From contig JAGUCH010000009.1 in the NCBI GenBank assembly GCA_019096065.1, positions 2,428,001 to 2,492,000 of the forward strand: DNA of 64,000 nt, in the 5' to 3' direction. Every line of letters begins with the position of its first letter. The stretch's first letter is position 1. This DNA is from Paracyclopina nana (Eukaryota > Arthropoda > Copepoda > Cyclopoida > Cyclopettidae). The translations under genes and the position numbers were made by a program. Under the pieces are notes generated by a model that was not told where the DNA came from, made no database searches, and saw only the letters and a program-made list of their open reading frames with translations. This document shows, piece after piece, positions 10,856 through 22,366 of this stretch.

Positions 10856-13766
10856 ATGGAGGCCCCTAGCAAAGTAGACATCGCTCAAGTTTTCAAGCGG
10901 CTTCGTTCCGTTGCGGCAAATAAGGTGAGTTCAAGAATGGATGTAAAGAAAGAAATAAAATGGCCACGTCATCCTTCGTTTTGCAGATCTGTTTCGACTG
11001 CCGATCGAAAAATCCCACGTGGTCAAGTGTCACCTATGGCGTTTTCATTTGTATCGACTGCTCTGGCATCCATCGGAGCCTCGGAGTTCACTTGACATTT
11101 GTCAAGTCCACGCAGCTTGATCATAACTGGACGTGGCAACAAGTTCGGCAAATGCAACTAGGAGGCAACGCCAACGCTGTGAGTGTACTCGATTTTTAAC
11201 CTTTGATTTTTTTTTCATCACATCTCAATTCGGTAAATCAAATTATAAGACGAATATTTCTTTCTGTTTGACATTTTTTATGACAAAAATGTCAATAGTT
11301 TCATGGCAACTATTTGGAGTTCAAACTAACCTAAGCGGATATGAAACTAGGTTATAGCCCTGTTTTTTAATATTTTCTTTCGTTGCAGCTTGCATTTTTC
11401 AGGCAACACAATTGTGACACGACGGACACGCAGCTGAAGTACAAATCCAGGGCGGCGCAGCTGTACAGGGACAAGTTGCACAGCGAGGCCACCAAGGCAA
11501 TGAGGATCCATGGCACTAAACTGTTCATCGATGCTCCTCAAAATTCCGTGCCTGATGAGGATGCGGATGCTGCTGCCAACAAGCAAGACGAAGCCGACTT
11601 CTTTGAGCAACACGTTGAGGACTCTAATAACGGAGAGGCTAAAGAGGCGAGTCGGAGTGCTGCTTCACTCTTGACTAAAAGTGTGCCCAAGTCTGCTGTG
11701 AGATTTGCCTTTTTCCACCTACATTACTAACCACTAATTAAACAGCACAATCTAGTGTTATTGCACTTAAATATTAGGAACTTGTTGATCATGTCGAGAC
11801 TAATTAGGTTCTTTCTTTATTTTTAGCCAATGTCCGACAAGGCTAGCAGCAATGGGAGCAGCGCTGGCACTGATGGTGCACCTAATGTGGAGGCTGCTCT
11901 CTCGACATCACCAACTGCAGCAGCACAAATGCAAGCAGCCCGAAAGCCCACAATTGGTCAAAGGAAGCCTCAAGCCAAGAAAGGGGGAGTAAGTTAATCA
12001 ACTCTGACTAGAATTTATACTTGAGTGAATTCAACTTATTAATCGTTTTTAGCTCGGAGCTAAAAAGGCTGGAGGCCTAGGTGCCCAAAAGGTGAGCAAG
12101 GACTTTGCTGAAATCGAGCGTGAAGCCGAGCTCGCCGACCTCGGTCGTGTCAAGGCCATTGAGGAGCAAAAGGTGTCTGCCCAGCGCACTGAGGAGGACG
12201 AGGCCAAAGCTGTTGCCTCCATGAGGCTGGCCTACCAGGATCTGTCCATGGAGCAGAAAAAGGTGGAGGAGAAAATGCGGAATATGGACCCGAAGAAGGC
12301 CGTGCAAGTTGAACGACTCGGCATGGGCGTGACGAAAAAAGGAGGCGTGAGCCATTCAATGATAACGGAAATCTCAACTATTGACCAGGAAGAGCCTTCG
12401 TCTTTTTCCACTTCGTCGTCGTCCTCCGCCCAGAGAAACAATTTCAGCAGTCGCCGCTCCAACCTCGAGGACGATTTCGAGTTTATTGGAAGCGAGCCCA
12501 AAGACGACTGGAGGACAAACAACAACAAGTTCGACTTTGAGTCTGGTGGCTCTTCAGCCAATTGGGAGAAGGAGTTTGAGGTGATGAAGAGTGCGCCCAA
12601 GCCGACGAAAAATGATGCCAACAATTGGGCTAGCTCGTTTGACGAGCCACCCTCAAGGTAAGCTAGCTGTCCTCGTTTTCTTCCATTAAATGTCTCGGTG
12701 GCGGCTTCCAAAAAGTCGTCAATCAAAACGTCACAGACTTTTTAATCTCGCTGTTACTTGATTATAGGAAATCGTGTTTCTGTATTTTAACTGCGAGCCA
12801 GATTATTTTATTGAGAAAAGTCCTAGTTAAATTGGAGCTTTATTTTTCCAGGACTTTTATCATGCTAAGGTTTATTAGCTGTTACGCGAACCTCGTTCGT
12901 TTCCATTCTGTGGTAATTTTAGATGCCCTAATCTGCCTTCTTCTTTGTAGAACTCGTCGACCTGACACTTTGAACACCAACAGTAGCTCATCTTCGGCTG
13001 GCATCGACCTTCAAAAGTACGGATCCGCAAAGGCCATCTCTTCCGACATGCTTTTTGGCCACGAATCAAGGGTAACTAATTCTGCTGAATAAATATCCTC
13101 AGTTAGGTCCTTTATCATAAAAGATTGTCAACATCTCCTTTAAGTTTCGTAAGTTCAATAGAATTTGAAATTTCTCGAAGGCGTATCCATTATTTTTACT
13201 TATGGAGCCAAATAATGTCAAACCAGACGAAAGTCTTCCGTTACGCATAAAAGCTGAAAAATGTGAATTTTCAGGATGGTCCGGATGCCAATTTGAACCG
13301 TTTCCAAGGCTCTTCATCCATATCTTCAGCTGAGTATTTCGGACGCCAAGAGACTCTGCCCCAGGGGCGAGGCATGGCCACTCCTGACCTGGACGATGTC
13401 AAGGAGAGTGTGCGACAGGGTGTTTCAAAAGTGGCAGGAAGGCTTTCCAACTTGGCCTCTGGTGCTCTCAACCAACTGCAGGTGATTATTGCGCAACAGT
13501 TTTGCTCAAATATGAAGAAGATAGCTCAAATCTGCTCTTTTCTTCTTACTAACACCTGCAAATATGCAAATTTTTAGACCAGAATGAGTACACCAGCAAA
13601 AAATGATAACTAATGAGCTCAGAGGTGAACAGAGTGTGTTGATTTCGATGGTGTGGTTCTTTTGTCATATCTTTCATGAGTTTTCTTTTCCCCTAACAAC
13701 TCCAATAATATCCAGGAAGTTACAACTTTTTTGCTACCACATTTTCAGGACAAATATGGATATTGA
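10856..13766 (+). CDS. ARFGAP2/3: ArfGAP2/3 (Glo3 family), COPI-associated Arf GTPase-activating protein
   Basis: Stimulates GTP hydrolysis on Arf1 and takes part in COPI coat function at the Golgi. Eight exons (10856-10924, 10987-11178, 11389-11697, 11827-11988, 12053-12657, 12951-13071, 13275-13481, 13749-13766) join to 560 residues. The ArfGAP zinc finger is intact: Cys25, Cys28, Cys45, Cys48 (CX2CX16CX2C), with the catalytic arginine finger in SGIHRSLG (Arg53). Downstream are the basic KKGG/LGAKK segment typical of ArfGAP2/3 rather than ArfGAP1, a charged region with [10 protein letters not shown] and QVERLGMG, and the Glo3 repeats ([21 protein letters not shown]). The amphipathic C-terminus [19 protein letters not shown] follows, and the final exon encodes only DKYGY then stop, matching the family's RYGxY-type ending. 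Confidence 0.93.
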
Positions 13767-16700
13767 CCGTGATGAATGACCAGCCTAAAATGAATGATCG
13801 CATTTCCCGAGAAGAAAAATCTACCAAGAATCATTTTTTAATTTCCAAAATACGATAACGGTGTGCAACAACTAAATAATAAGAGTCAATATGCCATTTA
13901 CTTCTCTTTTCACCAACTTGCAGTAGTCGTCCTGTGATACCCCTATGTGAAAAAAGTTTATTGTAAATATAGGCCTGTTTTTACTTCATATCCTAATTGA
14001 TGTTATATTTTACTAGCGTGGATGGTATGTGGTTTGCAGCTGCGGCTTACAATTGTTAAAAAATTAGAAGCAGGAGCAATTAGGCACATTACGTTGCATT
14101 GCGGGGGGAGCTAATTAGGCTTATATTTTTTAAGTCTTCAACAACGACTCAATTAGGTTTTTTTCTCTCTCTCCGCCATCATACCACCAAGTTGATATGA
14201 TGTAATTTTAGCCATCATCCGACGAGAAAATGAGGAAAGCTTGCTTAGTATTCCCCCCTATCCCGCATGTGTGACATGAGATTCATTTCAAGTGCTAATT
14301 AATTTTCGCAAAGTTGAGCTTTGCAAATTAGTTGGGAGGAGGAGGGAGGGAGGAATGAAGGCAGATGTGGCTCCCGCTGCGTAAAGTTATCTTCCTCCAT
14401 TTAGAGCCCGAAAAAAAATCTGCCTCGACGCGCATCACACAAGATTTCCCAGCTAGTTAAGTCACCAACTAAAAAAGCATTAGGAATAATTGCTGCTTTG
14501 CTTCTAATATAGCATAAATTGTTGCGTAAGAGTATTTTTAATCACGAAAATGATTTTCTCATATGTGACAGACCAGTGTGCTGTTGTTCCTCCCTATTAT
14601 GCAAACTTGCAAACTTTTCAAGCGTTTTGTTCCTCTGCTACTACAATATGCAGAGTGAATTTGAAATTTTCGGAACTGTTGTTGCTTTTTTGCGCACGGC
14701 CAAACTTTTCTGGGGCTTGAGCTGCTTCCGAGGCTTGCACACAGGTTGCGTGAGCTCGTTAAAAATTGCGACCAGATCATTCCTACTCAGCTGAAATGAG
14801 TGAGCTAGATTTTGCATTTCTTTGCTTGCTGAGAAAATGGCAGAAAGTTGGGTAGAGAGTAATTTTGTGTGTCTAGTGTGCAAACTCTCGGCCAACTTTT
14901 GATAATACTACTACCACTCGGGAGAGATCCTTGTTTAATAAGTTTCATAATTAATGAGCCATCATTTTCTTAATCTCCAGCCCCCTCCCAACTCGTAGGG
15001 CTTTCATAATGAGTTCTGCATTTGTCTTGCCCTTTACTGCTCTAATCTGGCAGAGAGAAGAGGTCCTTTTTAATTAGAAAGTAAGAATTTTGCAGGATCT
15101 AGCACTACCAAGTTTCATAGCACTCATTCTTCTTCCAAACGGAATGCATTCACGTTTCTCAGATTTAATTATATGAGGACTGACCAAATATTGCTTTCAA
15201 TATCGATGATCATCGTTTAATTCGCATTTTTCATTAAGTCCATCAGCTTTCATTCATGAGCCAGCCTCTTCTTCTCAGTTTAAGTCAATTAGGCAGACAT
15301 ATAAGGCTAATAATTGGTTTCCCAATTAATGCATGGCAAAACGGTAAGGTACACACATACCGTCTGACCGTTCAATATTGGACGGTGCGGGAATCAAAAG
15401 TTTGTGTTATGAATTCTTGAATTTTGTGGCTTGATGGGTATCGTTGGAAAGCTTGAACCTTTAGACATCTTTTTTGTTTTATGACAAAATGAAAAATATT
15501 ATTGTGAATTCCCCGTGACATCAAAACTTAAATGATGCAACAGTCTTTTCGTGACAATTTTCTGGATTACCTTGGGAAAATTGAATTTTCCCGGTTTTTT
15601 CGTCCTTAAATTGATTTTTTCTACTTTAACAAAAAAGATGGAAAAAGGCTCTATCTTTCCAACGCTATCATTTAAAAGTCCTGTATTTCTTGAATATGTG
15701 ACAAAAAGTTGAGATTCATGTACCGTCCAATTTTGAACGGTCAGACTGTATATACATACACAATGAGGCTAGCCAGGAACACTTAATCTGGCAGCATCTG
15801 TTTCACAGCTCTACAATATTTTTTTTTTGCGAAAAAATAATGAATGAAGCACTGCATGTTTAGCGTGTGCAATGTTAGCCAAAGTTGAAGAGGGAGCTTT
15901 CATAATTAAGCGTAAATAAGTGCGTGGGTTTGGGGCACAAGATTAGCTGACTAGTTCACTTGTCCCATGCATATCCCGATGTTAGCTGAGCGTGCAGCAA
16001 AGGAAATTAGGCTGACTGAGCAAGAATGTGGTTAGAAAGGAGCAGCAGCTTTCTTGGCCTTCAGAACGAGCTCGTTGGGAACCATTTACATCAAACCTAA
16101 TTAAACACGCCTGCATCAGTCCAAACTTTTCCCCCTTCTGCTCCTTCTTTGTCTTCACCCTACAGGCATTAATCATGAAACAGCAGCAGCAGCGGCAGAA
16201 AAATGCAAAGGCCTCAAGTCATCTGAAAATAGAAGTGTGAAAATAACACATTCGGCATTAATGAGATTTCCCCACATTTCTCCTCTGAGAAGTGTTTGGT
16301 AATTTTTTCTCCTGAGTGGTCTTTATTTATGTTTCCCCACGCGGATTAACTCCTCATTGTGTAGTTAGAAAGCAGCAGAAATGGCTGACGGTGGTGGCGA
16401 AAACTTTTCCCTTATCTATTGTCACAGCCAAACCGAGATTGCCATTTAACATCACGCTCGGTTAAGCCTCAAAAATCGATTTAGTCCGGCGACTGGACGA
16501 GATCTGATAAAAATAAATGATTTTCAATGGCTGCAGTTTATGAAAAGAGGAAGAAGCGCTTCAAAAACCAGACGAAGGATAAATACACTTTTCATTCTCC
16601 TTGATGCTACTACAGCTATGCTGCAGCCTCTGCGGATTAGAAAGCTTTTTCATTTGCGATGGAATGAGATGACAGTTTTCTACTCACCCATCAGATTTTG

Positions 16701-17022
16701 GGCTTGAGTGATTGATCGATTTTCCCATCATCACCACTACTACTGCTGCTGCCATCGTTTTGTACACTATACACATTCGGATAAATAGTACACACGTGCT
16801 ACGAGCGCTAGTTTTGGCGGAGCCAAAATGCCAGCAGATAAAAGCAATCAAATGCGGGCTATAATGAGCAAAACCGCGCGCTGATACACGCAAAAATGGG
16901 GGATTTAGAGTGGACGGCATTTCGCGGCGCGAAACGCGGTTTGAGGGAAGAGGTCGCGCGAGTGCGCTCCGTCTACGCGAAGCAAAGTCCGAAAGTCGGA
17001 CAATTTTGAGCTGACAGCAGTC
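13767..17022. other. Non-coding interval with MITE and homeodomain-type sites
   Basis: No coding exon could be supported; the ORFs here are short and lack motifs. The segment contains a TA-flanked inverted-repeat element (15360-15748) and several TAATTA/AATTAGG motifs, for example CTAATTAGG at 14111-14119. It is AT-rich until about 16780, where CpG density rises into the candidate LMO promoter. It probably belongs to the upstream regulatory domain of the LMO gene; this is inference from position. Confidence 0.5.
15360..15748. mobile_element. Foldback MITE with TA target duplication (Tc1/mariner-like)
   Basis: A 389-bp element flanked by TA (15358-15359 and 15749-15750). The ends are inverted repeats beginning CCGTCTGACCGTTCAA on the left and, read from the right end inward, CAGTCTGACCGTTCAA. 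Similarity continues inwards for roughly 100 bp, so the two halves can fold on each other: a TATCGTTGGAAAG-type block recurs on both arms at about 15439 and 15664. Within each end the motif is nearly palindromic (ACCGTTCAATATTGGACGGT). It has no coding capacity. A TA duplication fits Tc1/mariner-type elements, though TA alone is weak evidence. Confidence 0.7.
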
Positions 17023-17185
17023 AGTGTTGCTTCAGACCTCGCTGAGAACGGAGCTCTACTGCCGAAAATTGAGAATTGTGCTCTTGGTAACGAAACCAAT
17101 TTGACTTGTCAATTTCGCCTCGTCGACGTTAACAAGACAGGAGCAACTCGAGCAAAAGCAACAGCAGTGTGAAAAGGGTTTCAAG
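16990..17185 (+). promoter_or_regulatory. Candidate LMO core promoter and 5' non-coding exon
   Basis: CpG content rises sharply at about 16780-17160 in otherwise AT-rich DNA. TCAGTG at 17021-17026 matches an arthropod initiator. Counting its A (17023) as +1, positions +28 to +32 read GGAGC, a four-of-five match to the downstream promoter element. A strong donor (AAG|GTAAGA) follows at 17185/17186, giving a possible 163-nt untranslated exon 17023-17185. The first coding exon of the LMO gene begins after an acceptor at 30421, so a 13.2-kb first intron would result. Linking the two is inference; no transcript evidence is available. Confidence 0.4.
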
Positions 17186-20100
17186 GTAAGATAATAATGG
17201 CCCTCTTTTTCCAGTTGACACATTAGATGTTGACACTCGGATCGTGTTCGCAAATTCGGCTAATGAGATAGTTTTGCAGGCAAACTGCCGCCATTCTAAT
17301 TAGTGCTGAGCTGTTTGGCTGCTAGTAGCGTCAGACAATTAAGAATGGCGCAAAAAAAGCGAGTTTCCTCTATTAGTGCGGCATAATTAGTTTCATTTGG
17401 AGTCTGTCTGCATTACCTCAATTTCCTGCCTGTCTACCAACAACGAAGCTTAATGTGCAAAAAATCAGGTTTCTGCCATCGTTGCCTTAATTAGCCAGCA
17501 GCAAGATTTCGGTGCCTAATTTTGGCCCCTGCTCTTTTTCCCCCACTATAGTATATAGTATATCAGATTTGTCTGTTGTAAAAGTGCCTCATTAGCCAAT
17601 GTGCTTTTAATTAATTATCCAGATTAGGACCATCATCATCATATATTTAGCTCCATGCAGGCTCTGCTTTCTTGTTAGCTAATTAAGGTGGTATGATGAA
17701 AAAAACATCAAATAGGTTTTCATTTTGCGGCTCGTTTAGCACTCAACCGCAGCAACAAAGTAGAGAGTTAATTTGGAATTTAGAGCTGTTTGATGGCGTC
17801 TTCCAAATCCACCCAGAGTGTATTTACATTCGCAGAGTTATGCAGCTGTAATAGTTTGTGTATTTAAACATTAGTTGTTGTTTGACGAATGTGTGCTCAT
17901 TTTTGAATTTAAACCGTCTGGTTTATGGTATATATACATATATAGGGGAGAGATGATGATGATGATGAAGATTCGTTTTAATTGGATGGCGAACTTTAAT
18001 TAATGCATTCACAAAGTTCTCTCTTCTCCACATGCTTGACGTCCGACGAGTTTTGGAACACAATGCCTTCATATAATAGAAGTAGTCTCATATTCAAACA
18101 TCCTTCTTCTCGGTCAATTCTTGGGGGGGATCAAAGGGAATGGATTAAAACAACGAGTTGTACCCTTCACGCACACTGGGCAGCATCTGAATATAATGTC
18201 AATCAGAGCTAAGTGGGAACTTCTGTTGGTTGTCTCCGTTTTCGTGATTGATATTATAAAATGCATTACTTATAAGTAGCATGGAGAAAGAGGCTGTTTC
18301 TAGGCTAATTAGGACGAGTTCAATTTGCTGCAGTTAAAATACAGAACGTCAACTCGCCAGCGAGCCTAATTAGAAAGAGAAATTAGGAAATGTTTATTAC
18401 TCGTATTCTAATTGAGAAGCTTGGAGCTGAAGGAGGAGGAGGCAAAATAACGAGCCTAATTGGATATCAATTAGAGCAAGAATGGAGAGAGTTGCCTCGT
18501 CACAACAAAAGAATTTAATAAATCTATCTCGTCACAGGCCCTCAAAAATGCCATAGTAGATTGCTTTTGCAATATAGACGCAAAACAAGTCCGGATATGA
18601 GTGCAGAGGATATGAATTTGTTTCAAAGAATTTCCTTGGCGGGGAAGAAAAAGAGCAAGCAAGTCGCATGTACATTCTTTTTTGGCAGCAATATTAATCA
18701 CAGGCTATAATACGCACACACGTATGCAATATGTAATAAACACACATTGCTCACATATTATGGCTAATAAATATTGGATCGATGAATCCATGTGAGCTGT
18801 CAAAGTTAATTGGATCTTCTGGATCCGTCCCTTGCATAGTACATAGCATATAGAGTAGCAGAAAATATTGCCGCTGTACAATATGAAAGCATGCCTACCA
18901 TTAATGATATCCTGACATTTGCTGGGATGATGATTAGTTATTATTGGCACGAACCATCTGGTACCAATTTTTCCATTATTCAGACAACAAGGCTGATTCT
19001 GCTTAGTACGCTCGATCGCGGCAATGACTGGTTCAAAATAACACTCGGCCTCTGATAATGGAGATAAATGGCTTGTTTACTACAAGATATGTATAAGCTA
19101 TATGGAAGAAGTATGATAAATGTCTCTGGCAAGAAGGCCCTTCAAACACAAAAACCAATTGGCTTGAGTGGCTAATGCTAAATGGACACCATTTACCTGG
19201 ATTTAATTCAGAAGTCTAACTCAAGCATCACGCTCAAGTATTTGAATTGTTACAACTACATTCCTTCTTTACCGGCCAGAAGCTATTGTAGAAGCATTCA
19301 ATTACCGAATAGTTTTTGTCATCATCATTTTTGGTGGAGCTCCTCACTTGCAATTTTCCTTATGAAGAGGTAATATGAAATTGGGGGAGGCTACTCTATA
19401 TAGTGGAGTGGCTTGTAGCAGTAGCTATTAGGAAGATTGAATCCTCTGGGTCCCTATGAGCCTCACCTCCTCCTCGACTACTATACCCACTTTTTTTGGC
19501 ATCTCATCCAATTCACTTACATGGTTGGAGTATATAGAAGGATCAGGATGTCCATAATCTTTCATGCTGCCTTTTACACACACAAAGATCCCAACGGCGG
19601 CTGTACAGAGCACTGTCAACTCCTATGGCCAATACACTTAAGTAGCTTGCACCATTCCAGAATATGGCCTCAATTTCCAGATGAAAAAACTTTAGCTGCT
19701 GCCAACATCACAAGATAATTTAGTTAAAAGTGCCCCCCATTCAGAAATTGAGAAAGCTGATCAGAAAAAGCAATAGCAGTAACAATGTGGGCACTATGCG
19801 GATTGCCAAATTCTGCGAGCAGTTGTTGTCCCTTTTGGCCGCTGCGCGTCATTGTCGCTAGTGGGCAGTGTAATCTCAGCTTCCTCGGAAAGGGGAGAAA
19901 ATTCAGCCATTTTATTATTTGCGCGCGCTTCCTTTGCTTCACTGCTATACATTATTAAACTGGGAAGCCGTCGTCGGGACCTTTCCAATATTCTTTTCCA
20001 ACTTGAAGTGGCACTTCAGGGCTTCGTCACGATTAAACTGGAGGATAAAAGCTGCTAAAGAGCCTTTATTGGATGATGCTCTGATGTTGTCGAGAGACAA

Positions 20101-22280
20101 CAGCTAAAGAACTCGAGAAATGCAATAACATACCAACAGCAGCAAAGCTTATACACAAGTACTAAGGAGCTGCTAGGGATTTGGTGTGACAACAGTATCC
20201 TGTGACACAAAGGTCATAATTGCCAGTTTCACCGTGTTCAATGGCCCACCAGTGTGTTGGGACTTTTTAATCGTATTGATCGGCTGATGCTTTCCCATAT
20301 AATTTATGAGTGCAACGGGGCGTTGTTGTTGTTCCAGTTTGAACAACCACGTGTACTCTTATAATTGGTTAATTTCTCCTCTTGCTGCTGCATGCTGCTG
20401 TTGGCTGGTTGGGTAAATAGACAATTTAGCTGGATTGCGTGACTGATTGGCTTTGCAAAGTCTGTTTGCGGGATATTAGATACGGAGTGCTCCTCACATC
20501 TCACATGTTTACTTTTCATTTCGTGATCTTCCGCGAAAGCTTATGAGGTGTAGTAAATAGCGTACGCGCAGTTCACATATGCCACATGGTTTTTAGGGGC
20601 TAAAATAGCTACTTCAATTGAGGCGCATGCTATTGGCGAAAAGTTCAAGCAGCACATACTGCGGTGAATGAATTCCATGAGACGAGATTGATGAGTTTAT
20701 TGAAAACCACTAAGTTTGCTGCTGAAGCTGCGCGCATCAATACTCACACAGTGGGCGGTGGTCGCGCGCGCGACGTAAATTGCATTTATTCTCAAAGGTC
20801 AGCGAGCATTAATTTCCTGCCTATTCATGACCAATGATGAGGCCATTGTTCAGCATATTCATGATTGTCACATCTCGGTTCATCAACCCAGCTATTGAGT
20901 GAGTGGGAGGCATAAATAAAGAAGATTGTGCACACAACACACAATTGTAATCAAGTGGTGGTCCAGAAGAAAAAACCACTCATCACTCTTCCCTTACTAG
21001 TCAAGTAGGGATTCATTAATCTGCAGAAATCACGCCCATCTTAGTATCATCAGCAGCATGAACCCACCACGAAGAATTGCTTTCCTATCATGGCATCCTT
21101 CTTCATTTGCCATCAATTTGGCCAAAAACTGAAATACCAGCGTATTTTGGAGCCAAATCAATTGAAGGAAAAATCAGCAGATGAACTACTATATATGAGG
21201 ATGAGTTGAAAAACATCATAATTGGGTTTTCTTGTTGGCTCAAACCAGACTTTCCCTGCTGAATTAGCCTCGAAAAGTCTCTTTTCGCGGAGAAAAATGT
21301 AATCCCGATGCTGTAACCGAATACAAACGGCTAAAATAGGTTTCGTAAACAATTAGCGCTGCAATACCTCGGGGTAAAGACAGAGATACTCAAATTCGTT
21401 GAATAGTATCTGCTCGCAAAAAATAATGTAGTTAACAAAGGTACACAAGAGTAGAGAAAAGTGTACCCAAAAATGTTTATATATATATGGCATTATTGGC
21501 AAAAGCTTCGTCGTCCTTCTCCTCAGCTTACCAATAATAGTGGATACAATCAAAGTAAATCCTCCAATAACGTTTTCGGCCACCACCATCCATCCTCTGT
21601 AGTTCTAGATTGCATTGGCAATCCCTTGACCACTTCGTGGGAAGATTGCCACGCTCTTTCTAAATGAATGGTAAGTGTTCATCATCATTCGAAGAGCCAC
21701 GTGTGTCCCACAATTCTGAGCCAATTAACAAAGTCCACAAATTGAACCGCAGCTAATACAGCAGTTCTCCTTGAAGTGGCTTTCTAAATTAGCCTTTTGC
21801 AGGGACGTGTATGCATTGCCCAGTATTTTCGAGACTCGGTCCTAATCGAGGAATCAGTGAGCGATCATGATGGTAGCAGGGCGCAAAATCAGGCAGAGCT
21901 AATTAAGGAAAGGCTTTCTCCTTTGCAGATGGCTGATTACAGTGCGGATTCTTTGATGTTGTTATTTTTTTCACACCACTCTGCTGCCACAGCTTCTATC
22001 GGGCCACATTGCATTAGGATTGAGACTGCTTTTTCCCCTGTCGTCTCCCTAATCGTATTCTCTTTCTTGTCCATCACTGTCTAAGCTATCTAGTAAATGC
22101 TCTCCATACTTCTTAGCTTGGAGCAATCCAATCTGTGAAAAGCCTCCAAAAGTAGATTTCTTCCGTAGCAGCACCAGAGACATGCACAATGGTGGGCTAA
22201 AGTACAAAATCCAATTGACAGCACAGGGTCATTTTTGCTGTGGCTACCCACTCAGTTAAATTGCATTGTGGCATATTTGT

Positions 22281-22294
22281 CCGCTAGGGGGCAG
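22281..22294 (+). promoter_or_regulatory. CTCF-like motif 1
   Basis: CCGCTAGGGGGCAG matches the CTCF core consensus (CCASYAGRKGGCR) with one mismatch. CTCF is an insulator/architectural zinc-finger protein present in most arthropods. Binding is inferred from the motif only. Confidence 0.45.
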
Positions 22295-22352
22295 TTTTTA
22301 ATGGCAAGCCGGCACGGACACCCACGGCCGGACAGCCAGCTAGGTTTAGTGC

Positions 22353-22366
22353 GACACCTGGTGGCG
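22353..22366 (+). promoter_or_regulatory. CTCF-like motif 2
   Basis: GACACCTGGTGGCG carries the TGGTGGCG core on the same strand as the motif 59 bp upstream. It has about two mismatches to the full consensus, so it is weaker by itself but supported by proximity to the first. Confidence 0.35.

Noticed and set aside
12816..12858. AAAAGTCCT/AGGACTTTT inverted repeat in an ArfGAP intron
   Set aside because: Short stem with a ~25-nt loop, no duplication or neighbours to suggest an element.
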